NCBI GenBank assembly: GCA_018857735.1
Contig: JABMCL010000188.1
Coordinates: forward strand, 1,473,501 to 1,537,500
Direction: 5' to 3'
Origin: Alviniconcha marisindica
Lineage: Eukaryota > Mollusca > Gastropoda > Provannidae
DNA: 64,000 nt
The notes below the pieces were generated by a model that was given only the letters and a program-made list of their open reading frames with translations, was not told where the DNA came from and did not search any database. The translations under genes were made by a program, and so were the position numbers. Shown here one piece after another: positions 12,835 to 23,974 of the stretch; within the stretch, counting starts at the first letter, position 1, and each line of letters begins with the position of its first letter.

Positions 12835-13008
12835 GAGAGAATTGATATATCAACTGCGCCGGGTCTATCACCCCTCGGTCGGGTTTTGTGCGCAAGTACA
12901 GCTCGTTGGTCACTCGCTGCATATAGACCAGCTGGTCGCTACTCAGACCTCGCTGTGTATAATACTGGTAAATAAACTGCGTGGACATCTGTTCCAACTG
13001 CTGCACAT
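12835..13008 (-). CDS. RERE: Probable RERE C-terminal exon with unfamiliar structured segment
   Basis: A 174-base exon with acceptor ctccacag/AT and donor TCTC/gtaagt. Phase 1 in fits the previous exon exactly and it exits in phase 1. It encodes DVQQLEQMSTQFIYQYYTQR, then GLSSDQLVYMQRVTNELYLR and TKPDRGVIDPAQLIYQFS. Unlike its neighbours it is rich in hydrophobic and aromatic residues and looks folded. Vertebrate RERE ends in AMEQQW...EDYYSRLKKEGDKQL; YYTQRGLSSDQL bears a weak resemblance to that end, but I cannot claim homology. It could be a lineage-specific C-terminus or an alternative exon. Confidence 0.68.
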
Positions 13009-13484
13009 CTGTGGAGGACAAAATTTCAAAAAGGGGGGATGCAGAGTGGGCACAACAGAAAAGCGCGGCGCCAAAGAAAATGTGATGCCTTTGTGAGGAA
13101 TGCCAGCAGCTTGGGTTACACAGAGGAGGACAGATTGTGAAACTTTCTGCTTGCAATTCTTCGACTTTTCCGTCTCTTCTGCTCACCAGAAGAGACTTTT
13201 GCTTCAGTTTTCATTAGCTGTTTTGATGCTATTTCGTTGTTTACCAGTCTTACTTGTGCATCAGTGCGGGCAGTGAAATGTCAGAACAACGCCAATTTTC
13301 TTTTTGGAAATTTCAAAACTACTTTGTTTTTTTCTTCTTCTCCGAGTTTCACACAGCAGAAATGTTCAGTTCCACAGAGACACACAAACACATCCTCCCT
13401 ACAACATGTCTGCCATACCAATCCCTTCGGCTGAATGGGGGAGGAAAAAAACAACAACACACACACGCAAAAAAGAAAATGCGG

Positions 13485-13511
13485 GAGGAAAAAAAAAAAA
13501 AAAAAAAAAAA
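13485..13511. repeat. Poly-A tract
   Basis: A run of more than 20 A in the intron between exons 13942 and 13008, in a purine-rich context. Confidence 0.9.
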
Positions 13512-13941
13512 GCGCATCTCTTACCTGGATCACTCTAATGCCAACAGGGTAGAACACCAGCTATAGCTCAAGCCCAACTTGGATTCCTTCAGCTCAAAAC
13601 AGCTTCTTGTTTCATTCCAGGAAAAGGCAGCGTACCCATCTCAATCCAAAGATCTAAATCCAAATGTGCTGGATTCCTACAGCGCTGCTTTCTCTACGTT
13701 TCAGATCTTCGAGATGGACTGTTAACCGTTTTTGACCACGCAGTCAAACCGGCTTGCTTTCGGCTTTGACTGGATTAGCTGTTAGATTTTACCCATCTGG
13801 TTTCAGTTTTGACTGCCCCGGTTTTGGTCTCCAAGTTGGGTTGTGCCAGAGGCAGTGACGCACCCCTGTTGGGTGGGGGGTGGGGAGGGGGGCGGCGGGA
13901 GCGAGCTGACCGAGAGGGTCAGCGGATGAGGGCGGTCTTAC

Positions 13942-14313
13942 CTGCGGGTGGTGGCGGCATGTGGGGGTATAGGTGGTGGGCCATGGGGTGGAGGGGGCCG
14001 GGCAGGGAGCCTCCACCCGATCCCGCCAGAGCCGCTGCCGCTGCAGCCAAGTTGTTCTCCTGCTGCTGGTGTAGGTGCAGGTGGGTGTGGGAATGGGTGT
14101 GGGCATGGGTGTGGGCGTGCATGGCTGCAGCCGCCACGGCAGCGGCCTGGTTGTTGGCCAGGTTGGCCATCTGCAGTCGCGCCAGGGCCTCGGGGTTGCT
14201 GGGCTGCACCAGGGCCAGGCGCTCCGCCTGCTGACGCTCCGCAGAGATCGACTCCACCACACGGGCGTAGGAGAGGTCAACGGCCAGCGGAGGGTGGTGG
14301 CCAGCAGGTATGC
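13942..14313 (-). CDS. RERE: RERE exon: AERLALV / LARLQM and His-rich HLHLHQ motif
   Basis: A 372-base exon (phase 1 in, phase 1 out). Conserved parts in order are SAERQQAERLALVQPSNPEA, LARLQMANLANN, an Ala run, HAHTHAHTHSHTHLHLHQQQ, and Pro/His-rich HHLYPHMPPPPAG. Vertebrate RERE has [45 protein letters not shown]. The alternating HxH tract is a hallmark of the atrophin C-terminus. The acceptor is cctgtag/GC and the donor is GCAG/gtaaga. The His tract is expanded with ACC/CAC codons, so length variation between individuals is plausible. Confidence 0.94.
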
Positions 14314-15530
14314 CTACAGGAACCAAGCGTTGGGCTCAGTACGCAGCGCTGGGCGCTTCACTCTCACATGGCTCGCTCTCTTTGTCTCTGCACTACCTTA
14401 ATACTGGGCTTGCTCAACATGCCTGGGAGGTGTCTGTAAATGCACTGTGCTGTGTGTTTGCCAGACCTCAACCTTCAACTTAACTCCCACTTTCCTGCAT
14501 GGGGAAAAAAAAATGAAAGGTGTGGTTTGGGAGAGGGGCGGGGGGTGGGGGTGTAATGAGTCTCATACACTGCTGAATATAGATACCAGAGATATATATA
14601 GATACCAGAGATAAATCTGAGCTCTAAATTCGCTGTACCTAACCTGCTTTATAGTCTGACCATTTGTTGTCAAAACACAGGCAGCACTTCTGCATAACTC
14701 AACAAAAAGTCTTTTCTATCAAAATTCATCCAACATTTGCAAACAATTTTTAAAATATATATTTCCAAAGTGCCAAATTCAATCGGTTTCTTTCTTCTTC
14801 TTTTTTTCAAATAACAAGGCCATCTTTTCCTGGGGCAAATTCAATCAGGCTTTTTTAGTTTTTGTTCAAGGATCAGTTCCTTCCCCCTTTTTTTGTGGCA
14901 AGTTTAATCAGTTTTTCCAGTGAAAAGTTTCCAACAATTTCAATCAGTTTTCTCTCTGCAACAAGTTACCACAGTACCAAGTATAAGTATCAAGTTCATG
15001 TTTAAAGCTCACTAAAAGGCGAGGGGTAAGGGGAACCCAGTTTTTCTTTTGGAGTTTCATGGAAACTCAAAGAAACATTATTTAGAGTCTACTTCTGTAG
15101 CAGGGTTCTTGAAAATTTTGTCTTAACACACGCAGAGTACATTTACACAAATGGAGAACTATATATATATATTTTGCTTAAAAAGGAAGAAGATGAAGAA
15201 GAAGAAGAAGAAAAGTTTAATGTTTTTACATGCAAAGAAAATGGGACGGAAGAAACCAAAAGCATTAAAACCTGGAATGCCACAAAGGCATCAAATAATA
15301 TGACAATGTTTGGTTGTTGTTTTTTCCCCCCCAAAGGGTCAAGATCTGCAACACCCATCTTTCTGGAGCAAGCAGAAGGTTCACTGAGGGCCAGCAGGGG
15401 CTATGCTCATTACAATGCCGCTGGTTTTGTGTAAATGGGTAGCTGATGCCAACAGATGTCTGCCATCCGAATCAAGTTGCAGACACCGGCAAAAGGAGCC
15501 ATGTGGCACACCTACTGTGACACTTCATCA
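14314..15530. other. RERE intron sequence, unique
   Basis: AT-rich intron sequence with poly-pyrimidine stretches, a GAA-rich run at 15183-15212 and a short gataccagagata duplication near 14582. No exon recognised. Confidence 0.5.
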
Positions 15531-15534
15531 ACTG

Positions 15535-16378
15535 TACTGAGACACTTTGTTCACTTCACCTGCTACAGCATTTCATCAACTTTACCAAGACATTCTGTTA
15601 ACTTCACTGACATTTTGTCAACCTAACTGGGCATTTTGTCAACTTTCCTGACATTTTGTCAACCTAACTGGGCATTTTGTCAACTTTACTGGGCATTTTG
15701 TCAACTTCCCTGACATTTTGTCAACTTTACAGACATTTTGTCAACTTCCATGACAGTGTTGCTGATATTCTGTCAACTCGGACATTTTGTAAAATGTTGT
15801 TGACATTCTGTTAACTTGACTGAGACATTTTGTCAGTTTTACTGAAACATTTTGTACTGACACTTTGTGAATTTTACTGAGACATTTTGTTGACATTTTG
15901 TCAACTTTGCTAAGACATTTTGTTGATATTTTGTCAACTTTAATGAAACATTTTGATGACATTTTGTCAACTTTACTGATATTTTGTCAACTTTACTGGG
16001 CATCTTGTCAACTTCCCTGACATTTTGTCAACTGTACAGACATTTTGCCAACTTCCATGACAGTGTCGCTGATATTCTGTCAACTCAGACATTTTGTAAA
16101 ATGTTGTTGACATTTTAACTTGATTGAGACATTTTGTCAGTTTTACTGATACATTTTGTACTGACACTTTGTGAACCTTACTGAGACATTTTGTTGACAT
16201 TTTGTCAACTTTACATTACAAAGACATTTTGTCAATTTTACTGATACATTTTGTACTGACACTTTGTGAATTTTACTGAGACATTTTGTTGACATTTTGT
16301 CAACTTTGCTAAGACATTTTGTTGATATTTTGTCAACTTTAATGAAACATTTTGATGACATTTTGTCAACTTTACTGC
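15535..16378. repeat. Irregular about 20-bp repeat with 300-400-bp higher-order copies
   Basis: The basic motif is gacattttgtcaactttact, in variable spacing. A segment around acttccatgacagtgt at 15745 recurs about 300 bases on at 16046. The block from gtactgacactttgtgaat to the end recurs at 15857 and 16254. This shows segmental duplication inside an already repetitive array. Confidence 0.92.
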
Positions 16379-17330
16379 CGTGAAAGCCTCTGCATCACAG
16401 ACCTTGTCTCTTTGCATCTCTTCTGGATGGCGCAATTCCTCCCGGCAGTCACGTATCTATTTACACAAAACCAAAGGCAATCAATTGACAGACACGGCTT
16501 TGCCACTCAGCTGAACCTCCGACTGACCCAAAACGAGGAACCCGGCAGATCTCGCCCTCCAACAGAGACAAACCAGCAAAGGAGTCCACAGCTGTATCCA
16601 AACAATGACGAGCTCTGCAAGTCGTTGGGACTTCACAACTCATCACAGCCTTCACCGGGGACTTCAGAACTAATTTGTCTATGCGCATCAGCCCTGGAAT
16701 GTTTCTATGGCAGCCATTTCGCAGAAAGAAATCTCTTCTATCAAACTACACCAACAGTCATGGGGAAAGGATGAAAATGAAAAACTCAAAAAGTCACACA
16801 GCAATATAGAGTAGGGGATTGTAAGTTATGGCATTCTTCCATCACATTTTCTTTGGCGTTTCTTGTCACAGGATGCATGATGAATGCACCAGGACAAGTT
16901 TATCGTAAAACAACAGCACGCAAGACCTAAATTGTGTGGTCACAAAAACTGCACAAGGCATACAACGCACACACAAGCACACTTTATATTTGCATGTACA
17001 TTTATGCAATGTATCAAATATCTACTACAGTTGACTGAAGTCAACACACTGGTCAACATAATGCACAAAGAAAGACAAAATAACTTGTCACACAAGAACC
17101 TATCTTTATCATGAATAGGTCTTTAAACAAGATTAGCACAGGAAGGGTGAAACTTTGTCTTACTATATTGTGTACATTTATGTATTACGTTGTAATTTAT
17201 GCAGTGGATAGGTAAATTTCTATGTCCCCACACACAGACAATAAAGATTCTGTATTCTGAACATCTGTAAGAAGTAAATGCATGGCAAGTTAAGACAAGG
17301 GACAGCTATAGCATTCCTAACACATTTGAA
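16379..17330. other. RERE intron sequence, unique
   Basis: No tandem array or exon recognised. A 140-codon plus frame at 16352-16774 overlaps the end of the array and has no similarity that I know. A poly-C tract of about 20 lies at 17332-17353. Confidence 0.5.
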
Positions 17331-17431
17331 TCCCCCCCCCCCCCCCCCCCCCAGCTCTTCTAGCCTGTCCATTCATCCACACCAGCCCCCACCCCCACCC
17401 GAATGACAGACACAAGCGACTGCCCACTTAC

Positions 17432-17635
17432 CTAATCTCTCCAGTTTTTCTCGTTCCCTGGCGGCCAACTCTCCAGCGAGGGACACGGGGGGATAGACGC
17501 CTGGCAGGTGGTTGGCCCCCCCGCCCCCATGGGGAAGGACGGCGAGGCCAGTGGGGGGGTAGGCAAATCGACGCTGCATCTCCAGCCAGTGGGGGTCTAT
17601 GGAGTTGGCCCCTGGCGGCAGCAGGCGCTCCAAGC
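17432..17635 (-). CDS. RERE: RERE exon: Pro/Gly-rich segment ending in ELAAREREKLERL
   Basis: A 204-base exon (phase 1 in, phase 1 out) encoding LERLLPPGANSIDPHWLEMQ, then RRFAYPPTGLAVLPHGGGGA and PPVSLAGELAAREREKLERL. It occupies the place of vertebrate [20 protein letters not shown]. The acceptor is gtcctcag/GC and the donor is TTAG/gtaagt. The acceptor's polypyrimidine tract is the edge of a 31-bp minisatellite whose units each repeat an acceptor-like cctttccctcag string. Confidence 0.88.
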
Positions 17636-17642
17636 CTGAGGA

Positions 17643-18062
17643 CAGAAGGAAAGGCCGGTTCATTCTGCTGTCACTGAGGGAAAGGCCGGTTCATTCTGCT
17701 GTCACCGAGGGAAAGGCCGGTTCATTCTGCTGTCACTGAGGGAAAGTCTGGTTCATTCTGCTGTCACTGAGGGAAAGGCTGGTTCATTCTGCTGTCACTG
17801 AGGGAAAGGCTGGTTCATTCTGCTGTCACTGAGGGAAAGTCTTGTTCATTCTGCTGTCACTGAGGGAAAGGCCGGTTCATTCTGCTGTCACTGAGGGAAA
17901 GGCCGGTTCATTCTGCTGTCACTGAGGGAAAGTCGGTTCATTCTGCTGTCACTGAGGGAAAGTCTGGTTCATTCTGCTGTCATTCTGTCACTGAGAGAGA
18001 CACTTGTTCATTCTGCTGTCACTGAGGGAAAGGCTGGTTCATTCTATTGTCACTGATGGAAA
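17643..18062. repeat. 31-bp minisatellite abutting an RERE splice acceptor
   Basis: About 13 units of gaaaggccggttcattctgc then tgtcactgagg. On the minus strand each unit reads cctttccctcag/tgacag, an acceptor-like string. The array begins within about ten bases of the true acceptor of the exon starting at 17635, whose own tract cctttccttctgtcctcag is the edge unit with a small insertion. Confidence 0.95.
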
Positions 18063-20235
18063 GACTGGTTTATTCTACTGTTGTTCTGTCACTGAGGGAA
18101 AGACTCGTTCATTCCATTGTCATTCTGTCACTGAAGGACAGACTTGTTCATTCTACTGTTTTTCCATCACCGAGGGGAAACCTTGTTCATTCTACTGTCA
18201 TTCTGTCACTTTAGGAAAGACTCTCATTCTATGGTCATTCTATGACTGTGGGACTTGTTTGTTCTGTTAGTCTGTCACTGTGGACTTGTTTGTTCTGTCA
18301 TTGTGTCACTGCAGGACTTGTTTGTTCTACTGTCATTGTGTCACTGTGGGACTTGTTTGTTCTGTCATTGTGTCACTGCAGGACTTGTTTGTTCTACTGT
18401 CATTGTGTCACTGCAGGACTTGTTTGTTCTACTGTCATTGTGTCACTGCAGGACTTGTTTGTTCTACTGTCATTGTGTCACTGCAGGAAATTGTTTGTTC
18501 TACTGTCATTGTGTCACTGCAGGACTTGTTTGTTCTACTGTCATTGTGTCACTGCAGGACTTGTTTGTTCTACTGTCATTGTGTCACTGCAGGACTTGTT
18601 TGTTCTACTGTCATTGTGTCACTGCAGGACTTGTTTGTTCTACTGTCAATTGTGTCACTGCAGGACTTGTTTGTTCTACTGTCATTGTGTCACTGCAGGA
18701 CTTGTTTGTTCTACTGTCATTGTGTCACTGCAGGACTTGTTTGTTCTACTGTCATTGTGTCACTGCAGGACTTGTTTGTTCTACTGTCATTGTGTCACTG
18801 CAGGACTTGTTTGTTCTACTGTCATTGTGTCACTGCAGGACTTGTTTGTTCTACTGTCATTGTGTCACTGCAGGACTTGTTTGTTCTACTGTCATTGTGT
18901 CACTGCAGGACTTGTTTGTTCTACTGTCATTGTGTCACTGCAGGACTTGTTTGTTCTACTGTCATTGTGTCACTGCAGGACTTGTTTGTTCTGTCATTAT
19001 GTCATTGCAGGACTTGTTTGTTCTACTGTCATTATGTCACTGCAGGACTTGTTTGTTCTACTGTCATTATGTCACTGCAGGACTTGTTTGTTCTACTGTC
19101 ATTGTGTCACTGCAGGACTTGTTTGTTCTACTGTCATTGTGTCACTTCAGGTTTGTTCTACTGTCATTGTGTCACTGCGGGACTTGTTTGTTCTACTGTC
19201 GTTCTGTCACTGCAAGACTTGTTTATTCTACTGTCATTGTGTCACTGCGGGACTTGTTTGTTCTATTATCATTGTGTCACTGCTTGATTTGTTTGTTCTA
19301 CTGTTGTTCTGTCACTGCAGGACTTGTTTGTTCTACTGTCGTTCTGTCACTGCAAGACTTGTTTATTCTACTGTCATTGTGTCACTGCGGGACTTGTTTG
19401 TTCTATTATCATTGTGCCAATGCATGATTTGTTTGTTCTATTATCATTGTGTCACCGCAGGACTTGTTTGTTCTACTGTCATTGTAGGACTTGTTTGTTC
19501 TACTGTGGTTCTGTCACTGCAGGACTTGTTTGTTCTACTGTCATTGTGTCTCTGCGGGACTTGTTTGTTCTATTATCATTGTGTCACTGCATGATTTGTT
19601 TGTTCTATTATCATTGTGCCACTGCAGGACTTGTTTGTTCTACTGTCATTGTGTCATTGCAGGACTTGTTTGTTCTACTGTCGTTCTGTCACTGCAGGAC
19701 TTGTTTGTTCTACTGTCACTGTGTCACTGCAGGTTTGTTCTACTGTCATTGTGTTACTGCGGGACGTGTTTGTTCTATTATCATTGTGTCACTGCATGAT
19801 TTGTTTGTTCTACTGTCATTCTGTCACTGCAGGACTTGTTTGTTCTACTGTCATTCTGTCACTGCAGGACTTGTTTGTTCTACTGTCATTGTGTCACTGC
19901 AGGTTTGTTCTACTGTCATTGTGTCACTGCGGGACGTGTTTGTTCTATTATCATTGTGTCACTGCATGATTTGTTTGTTCTACTGTCATTCTGACACTGC
20001 AGGACTTGTTTGTTCTACTGTCATTGTGTCATTGCAGGACTTGTTTGTTCTCCTGTCATTCTGTCACTGCAGAACTTGTTTGTTCTACTGTCATTGTGTC
20101 ATTGTAGGACTTGTTTGTTCTCCTGTCGTTCTGTCACTGCAGAACTTGTTTGTTCTACTGTCATTGCGTCACTGCAGGACTTGTTTGTTCTATTATCATT
20201 CTGTTACTGTGGCACTGGTTCGTTTTACTGTCACT
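18062..20235. repeat. 35-bp minisatellite, about 58 copies, with transition zone
   Basis: Units of 35 bases: tgcaggacttgtttgttcta then ctgtcattgtgtcac. Between 18062 and 18300 intermediate units link it to the 31-bp array (ttcattctgctgtcactgag). The core 18400-18970 is almost perfectly homogeneous; 18990-20235 is more varied (shortened units lacking gacttg, cgggac, atgattt variants). All three plus frames are open for hundreds of codons because 35 is not a multiple of three and the unit is stop-free. Confidence 0.97.
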
Positions 20236-20323
20236 CTGTAAGATAACATTACCTGGCATGAAGCAAGCACAGTGTGATGGACAAATAGACGGACGCACAC
20301 ACAAACAGAGGATGATACAGTAC

Positions 20324-20472
20324 CTGGTTTAGAAGCCGGCATACCTGGCGGCTTCAGATCCATGTCGGCTTTCATCTTCTCCCTCAACTCCATCTCGCGC
20401 AGTTCCCTTTCACGAAGTTCCCGCTCTCTGGCATCACGCTCACGTTTGTCTCGCTCTAGCTCCAGTTCCAAC
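20324..20472 (-). CDS. RERE: RERE exon: arginine-glutamate dipeptide repeat helix
   Basis: A 149-base exon (phase 2 in, phase 1 out). It encodes LELELERDKRERDARERELR, then ERELREMELREKMKADMDLKPPGMPASKP. This is the Arg-Glu dipeptide stretch that names the family. Vertebrate RERE reads [37 protein letters not shown]. A long single alpha helix or coiled coil used for family dimerisation is expected. The acceptor is tgtcag/G. The donor G/gtactg is weaker than the others. A CA-rich tract lies just upstream and the 35-bp minisatellite lies downstream in the intron. Confidence 0.95.
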
Positions 20473-20504
20473 CTGACACACATAACTTTTACTGTAACTG
20501 ACTG

Positions 20505-20620
20505 TCACATACACACACACATATTGTCACACAGACTGTCACACATACAGTCACACACATACATACTGTCACACACACACAAATATCGTCTCTCTCACAC
20601 ACACACACACACTTGCACAA
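20505..20620. repeat. CA-rich imperfect repeat
   Basis: Cacaca and actgtcacacacat units just upstream of the RE-dipeptide exon acceptor (tgtgtgtcag). On the minus strand units read gtgtgtgacagt. Confidence 0.85.
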
Positions 20621-20970
20621 TGCTCTTGGCTTGGAGACATGAACATTAACCTCCACTGGTTCTACCAACATATCAGTAGCAAAATCTTGCAGATTCCACT
20701 TCTGAGAGTGTCATATAAATGTGTGCCGACTTCAAAACAACAAACAAACCAAAAGACATTATATTATCACCTGCCTGCCATTCCTACGTATTGTATTAGA
20801 TCAAATGGGTCAGGGTAAAGAAAAAACTTTAAAAGTCAATGAGAGGCATGTCCGCGTGCATGTATTTACATTTGTGTGAATGTGCATGGCTGTATATACC
20901 CATGTGGGTGTGTGCATGTGAAAGTCCATGCATGTGTGTAGGTGTGGGTGAGCCTGAGTGGCAGACGCAC

Positions 20971-21076
20971 CTCTCTCTGGACCCAGGCGGGTACATGGCA
21001 AGGTGTCGATAGCCGGCCAGCGGGTCCATGTGGGGAGGGCCGCCCAGGCCCAGGTAGGCCCTCTGCGGGTCTTGAC
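20971..21076 (-). CDS. RERE: RERE exon: region between Atro box and RE helix
   Basis: A 106-base exon (phase 1 in, phase 2 out) encoding QDPQRAYLGLGGPPHMDPLA, then GYRHLAMYPPGSRER with the last Arg split. It corresponds to RERE [24 protein letters not shown], with DPLA/DPLL and the terminal RER conserved. The acceptor is ttacag/GT and the donor is GAGAG/gtgcgt. The RER end continues directly into the RE-dipeptide exon. Confidence 0.88.
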
Positions 21077-21292
21077 CTGTAACACACCTCATCCTCAGCT
21101 GGCAGACAAACAGGGCATCAACGCAGCACTGGCAGACAAGCTCTCAGTCACAACAAACCAATCCGGCAATCTCTATATTACCAAACCATTACCTTATGAT
21201 GCTCTTTATCATTTCCTAAGAGCAATTCTGTATGTGTGCTTTCTTTAACAGCAAATGTGGGGGGTTTGTGTGTGTAAGTGTGCATGCATGCC

Positions 21293-21316
21293 TGTGTGTG
21301 TGTGTGTGTGTGTGTG
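21293..21316. repeat. TG microsatellite
   Basis: About twelve TG dinucleotides in an RERE intron. Confidence 0.9.
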
Positions 21317-21793
21317 CGTGTTCAGCACAACACCCTATCACTACTGATCAGCGTATGCCGACACAAACAGCGAAGTCCTGTTCTTTTTCAGCAAGTTTTC
21401 ACAAAAAGCGCATCATGCTGATTAACATGTCCTTCTGCTGACTGCTATTTTTTGTTTTGTTTTTCCTGCACAGGTCAAACGAAATGACAACCAGTACATC
21501 TGACTGATTTTGGGTCTGGTATACACTGAACCTGACTGGCCAAAGACTGAAAATTACCAGTTAACACGAACCCTGAGTCTACTCAGCCTTGCCTTCGAAA
21601 CATTCCTGAGGTTGGTCTGATTCTCAAAGCGATAAAAGAACTGTTAGGAAGAAAGAAGTCATTTCGAGAGTTCTAGCCACTCTTGTTTCAGAGTCAGTGG
21701 GCTCTACTGTCACTGCCCGCAACCCCCACAGATAACCAAACAGCACTGATGCTGAGCCCTCCAACATCACAACGCTTTCCCGCTGATACTTAC

Positions 21794-21962
21794 CCATGGC
21801 GTGCGGCCGTGCATACTCCGACAACTGTCGCAGGGCTGGCGTGTCCTGATAGGGTCGAGGTGTGTGTCGCTCTGGGTACAGCGTGTGCTGAGACGAGGTC
21901 AAGGAGCTGCTAGGACCTTGAGAATCCACCGACACCGACTTGGGCGGAGTGTCCGGTCGCCT
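21794..21962 (-). CDS. RERE: RERE exon: Atro box (nuclear-receptor binding)
   Basis: A 169-base exon, phase 0 in and phase 1 out. After a Ser-rich lead (RRPDTPPKSVSVDSQGPSSS) it encodes DTPALRQLSEYARPHAM. This contains the Atro-box pattern A-L-x-x-L-x-x-Y, which in Drosophila Atrophin and RERE contacts the ligand-binding domain of Tailless/TLX-class receptors. Vertebrate RERE reads DTPALRTLSEYARPHVM. The acceptor is tggacag/AGG and the donor is ATGG/gtaagt. Confidence 0.95.
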
Positions 21963-22532
21963 CTGTCCAGGGAAGGCCAAGATCAGTCAGTGATGACACG
22001 ACTCACAAAGTCCAATTACAAAAAGATATGCGCCAAGTTCTGGGCGCACCAGTGGCCTAACAAGGCATACGCAGGTGAAAGGACAAGAGCTGCTGAGGAA
22101 AGGATGACTGAGCTGCTGAGGAAAGCGTGCCTGAACACTACAGGGGAACAGAGCCAAAGGAACATCACACGCCCTCGCCACAGAAATCGAATACAAAATA
22201 CACACAGCACGTTTTCATTCCATTTATTATCTTGCATGTTAAAATCTGATGTGTGAAAGTTGCAAAAACACAACCTTTAGTGTTCCCATTTTTACCCAGC
22301 AATCTCTGTCAGCAGCATACTCTTATGTCTGGATAGCCTGCATGAGAGGAATGTCCAGCTGGGACTTTTTAACCATGAAAAGACAATGACCGTGTTGCAG
22401 ACTGCTGCTCTGCTCCTGATAAATACAGTCAACACCACGTAACTGATTAACACCCAGGACCCCCCCCCCCAAAAAAAAACACAAAAAACAACAACAACCC
22501 AATAACAACAAAACAGATACACTTCCACTCAC

Positions 22533-22722
22533 CTCCCTTGGCTTATCGTCTCGCATTGACTGATGAGTTGATGTAGAGGATGAAGATGCTGTCGAGGATG
22601 AAGTGGGTTTCCTGGCCCGCTCTTCTCGTTTCTTGGCCAGAGACGAAGAGGGCAGAGGCCTGAAGATGAGGTCACAACGCGAACAGCAGTTGCGCTCTCC
22701 ACGGTCAAGCACCTTGATGAAC
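22533..22722 (-). CDS. RERE: RERE exon: LDRG / LAKKREE motif of the atrophin domain
   Basis: A 190-base exon (phase 2 in, phase 0 out) encoding FIKVLDRGERNCCSRCDLIF, then RPLPSSSLAKKREERARKP and a Ser/Thr run. Vertebrate RERE has [41 protein letters not shown]. This is the most conserved block of the atrophin C-terminal domain. Ser/Thr repeats replace the long charged KREAEQKAREER helix of vertebrates. The acceptor is ttcgcag/G and the donor is AGGGAG/gtgagt. Confidence 0.95.
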
Positions 22723-23124
22723 CTGCGAACAACACCTGGCATGATGAGCACTGTGCTGACTGATGTTACTCTGCAAATTCCTTCCTGCTGCTGCTTTCAG
22801 TTGTCACCTGTAGAACTTCCACCTGGACTATCTCAGCATGCAAGGTTCGACCCGACTCAGCTGACAACACGCACACCCACACTCACATACCTGAGACAAG
22901 AATTGCCGCTGAAGCCCACCGTAACCCCCACCCTGTCACACAATTTACGCAGATACTGCCATTTTTGTTGTTGAAGAACAGCCTTTAAGAAAGGACAGGC
23001 CAAACTGCAAGTTCATGAGAAGTTTGCTTCCCTTTCATTTCGGGAAACGACAGTACCTAAGCAAGATTATGTTAACATAACAACTCTCAGAACTTTGCTC
23101 CCAGTTTGGTTTGGAGAAAAGTTC

Positions 23125-23776
23125 CTCAGCCAGATCATGCTGACAAGTCCCTCAGCCAGATTATGCTGACAAGTCCCTCAGCCGGATCATGCTGACAAGT
23201 CCCTCAGCCAGATTATGCTGACAAGTCCCTCAGCCGGATCATGCTGACAAGTCCCTCAGCCAGATTATGCTGACAAGTCCCTCAGCCAGATTATGCTGAC
23301 AAGTCCCTCAGCCGGATTATGCTGACAAGTCCCTCAGCCAGATCATGCTGACAAGTCCCTCAGCCAGATTATGCTGACAAGTCCCTCAGCCAGATCATGC
23401 TGACAAGTCCCTCAGCTGGATTATGCTGACAAGTCCCTTAGCCGGATTATGCTGACAAGTCCCTCAGCCAGATCATGTTGACAAGTCCCTCAGCCAGATT
23501 ATGCTGACAAATCCCTCAGCTGGATTATGCTGACAAGTCCCTCAGCCGGATTATGCTGACAAGTCCCTCAGCCAGATCATGCTGACAAAAAAGTCCCTCA
23601 GCCAGATTATGCTGACAAGTCCCTCAGCTGGATTATGCTGACAAGTCCCTCAGCCGGATTATGCTGACAAGTCCCTCAGCCAGATCATGCTGACAAGTCC
23701 CTCAGCCAGATCATGCTGACAAGTCCCTCAGCCGGATTATGCTGACAAGTCCCTCAGCCAGATCATGCTGACAAAA
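23125..23776. repeat. 26-bp minisatellite, about 25 copies
   Basis: Units acaagtccctcagccagatt then atgctg, with cag/cgg/tgg and att/atc variants distributed in a patterned way, suggesting conversion or block amplification. Intronic in RERE. Confidence 0.96.
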
Positions 23777-23974
23777 AAATTGAGAACTTTGTTCTGCAAG
23801 GGAGTGCAGGAAAGGTCAGGACTGCATTAGGATGTTGCAGCTGGACAGGATGTTCCAGTGTCAGGCTGCAGGTCAAAGGGACGGGCGGGCAGCCAATTCT
23901 TCACCACAGACTGGAGCAGCATGCAGTCTCTAAGCTCTCAGTTGACCGCTCCATTGCACAGCTATACTCAGTCG

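Noticed and set aside
18242..20246. Open frames of 300-450 codons rich in Cys/Leu/Phe on the plus strand
   Set aside because: They arise from the stop-free 35-bp repeat; all three frames are open with the same cyclic peptide, which is a repeat artefact.
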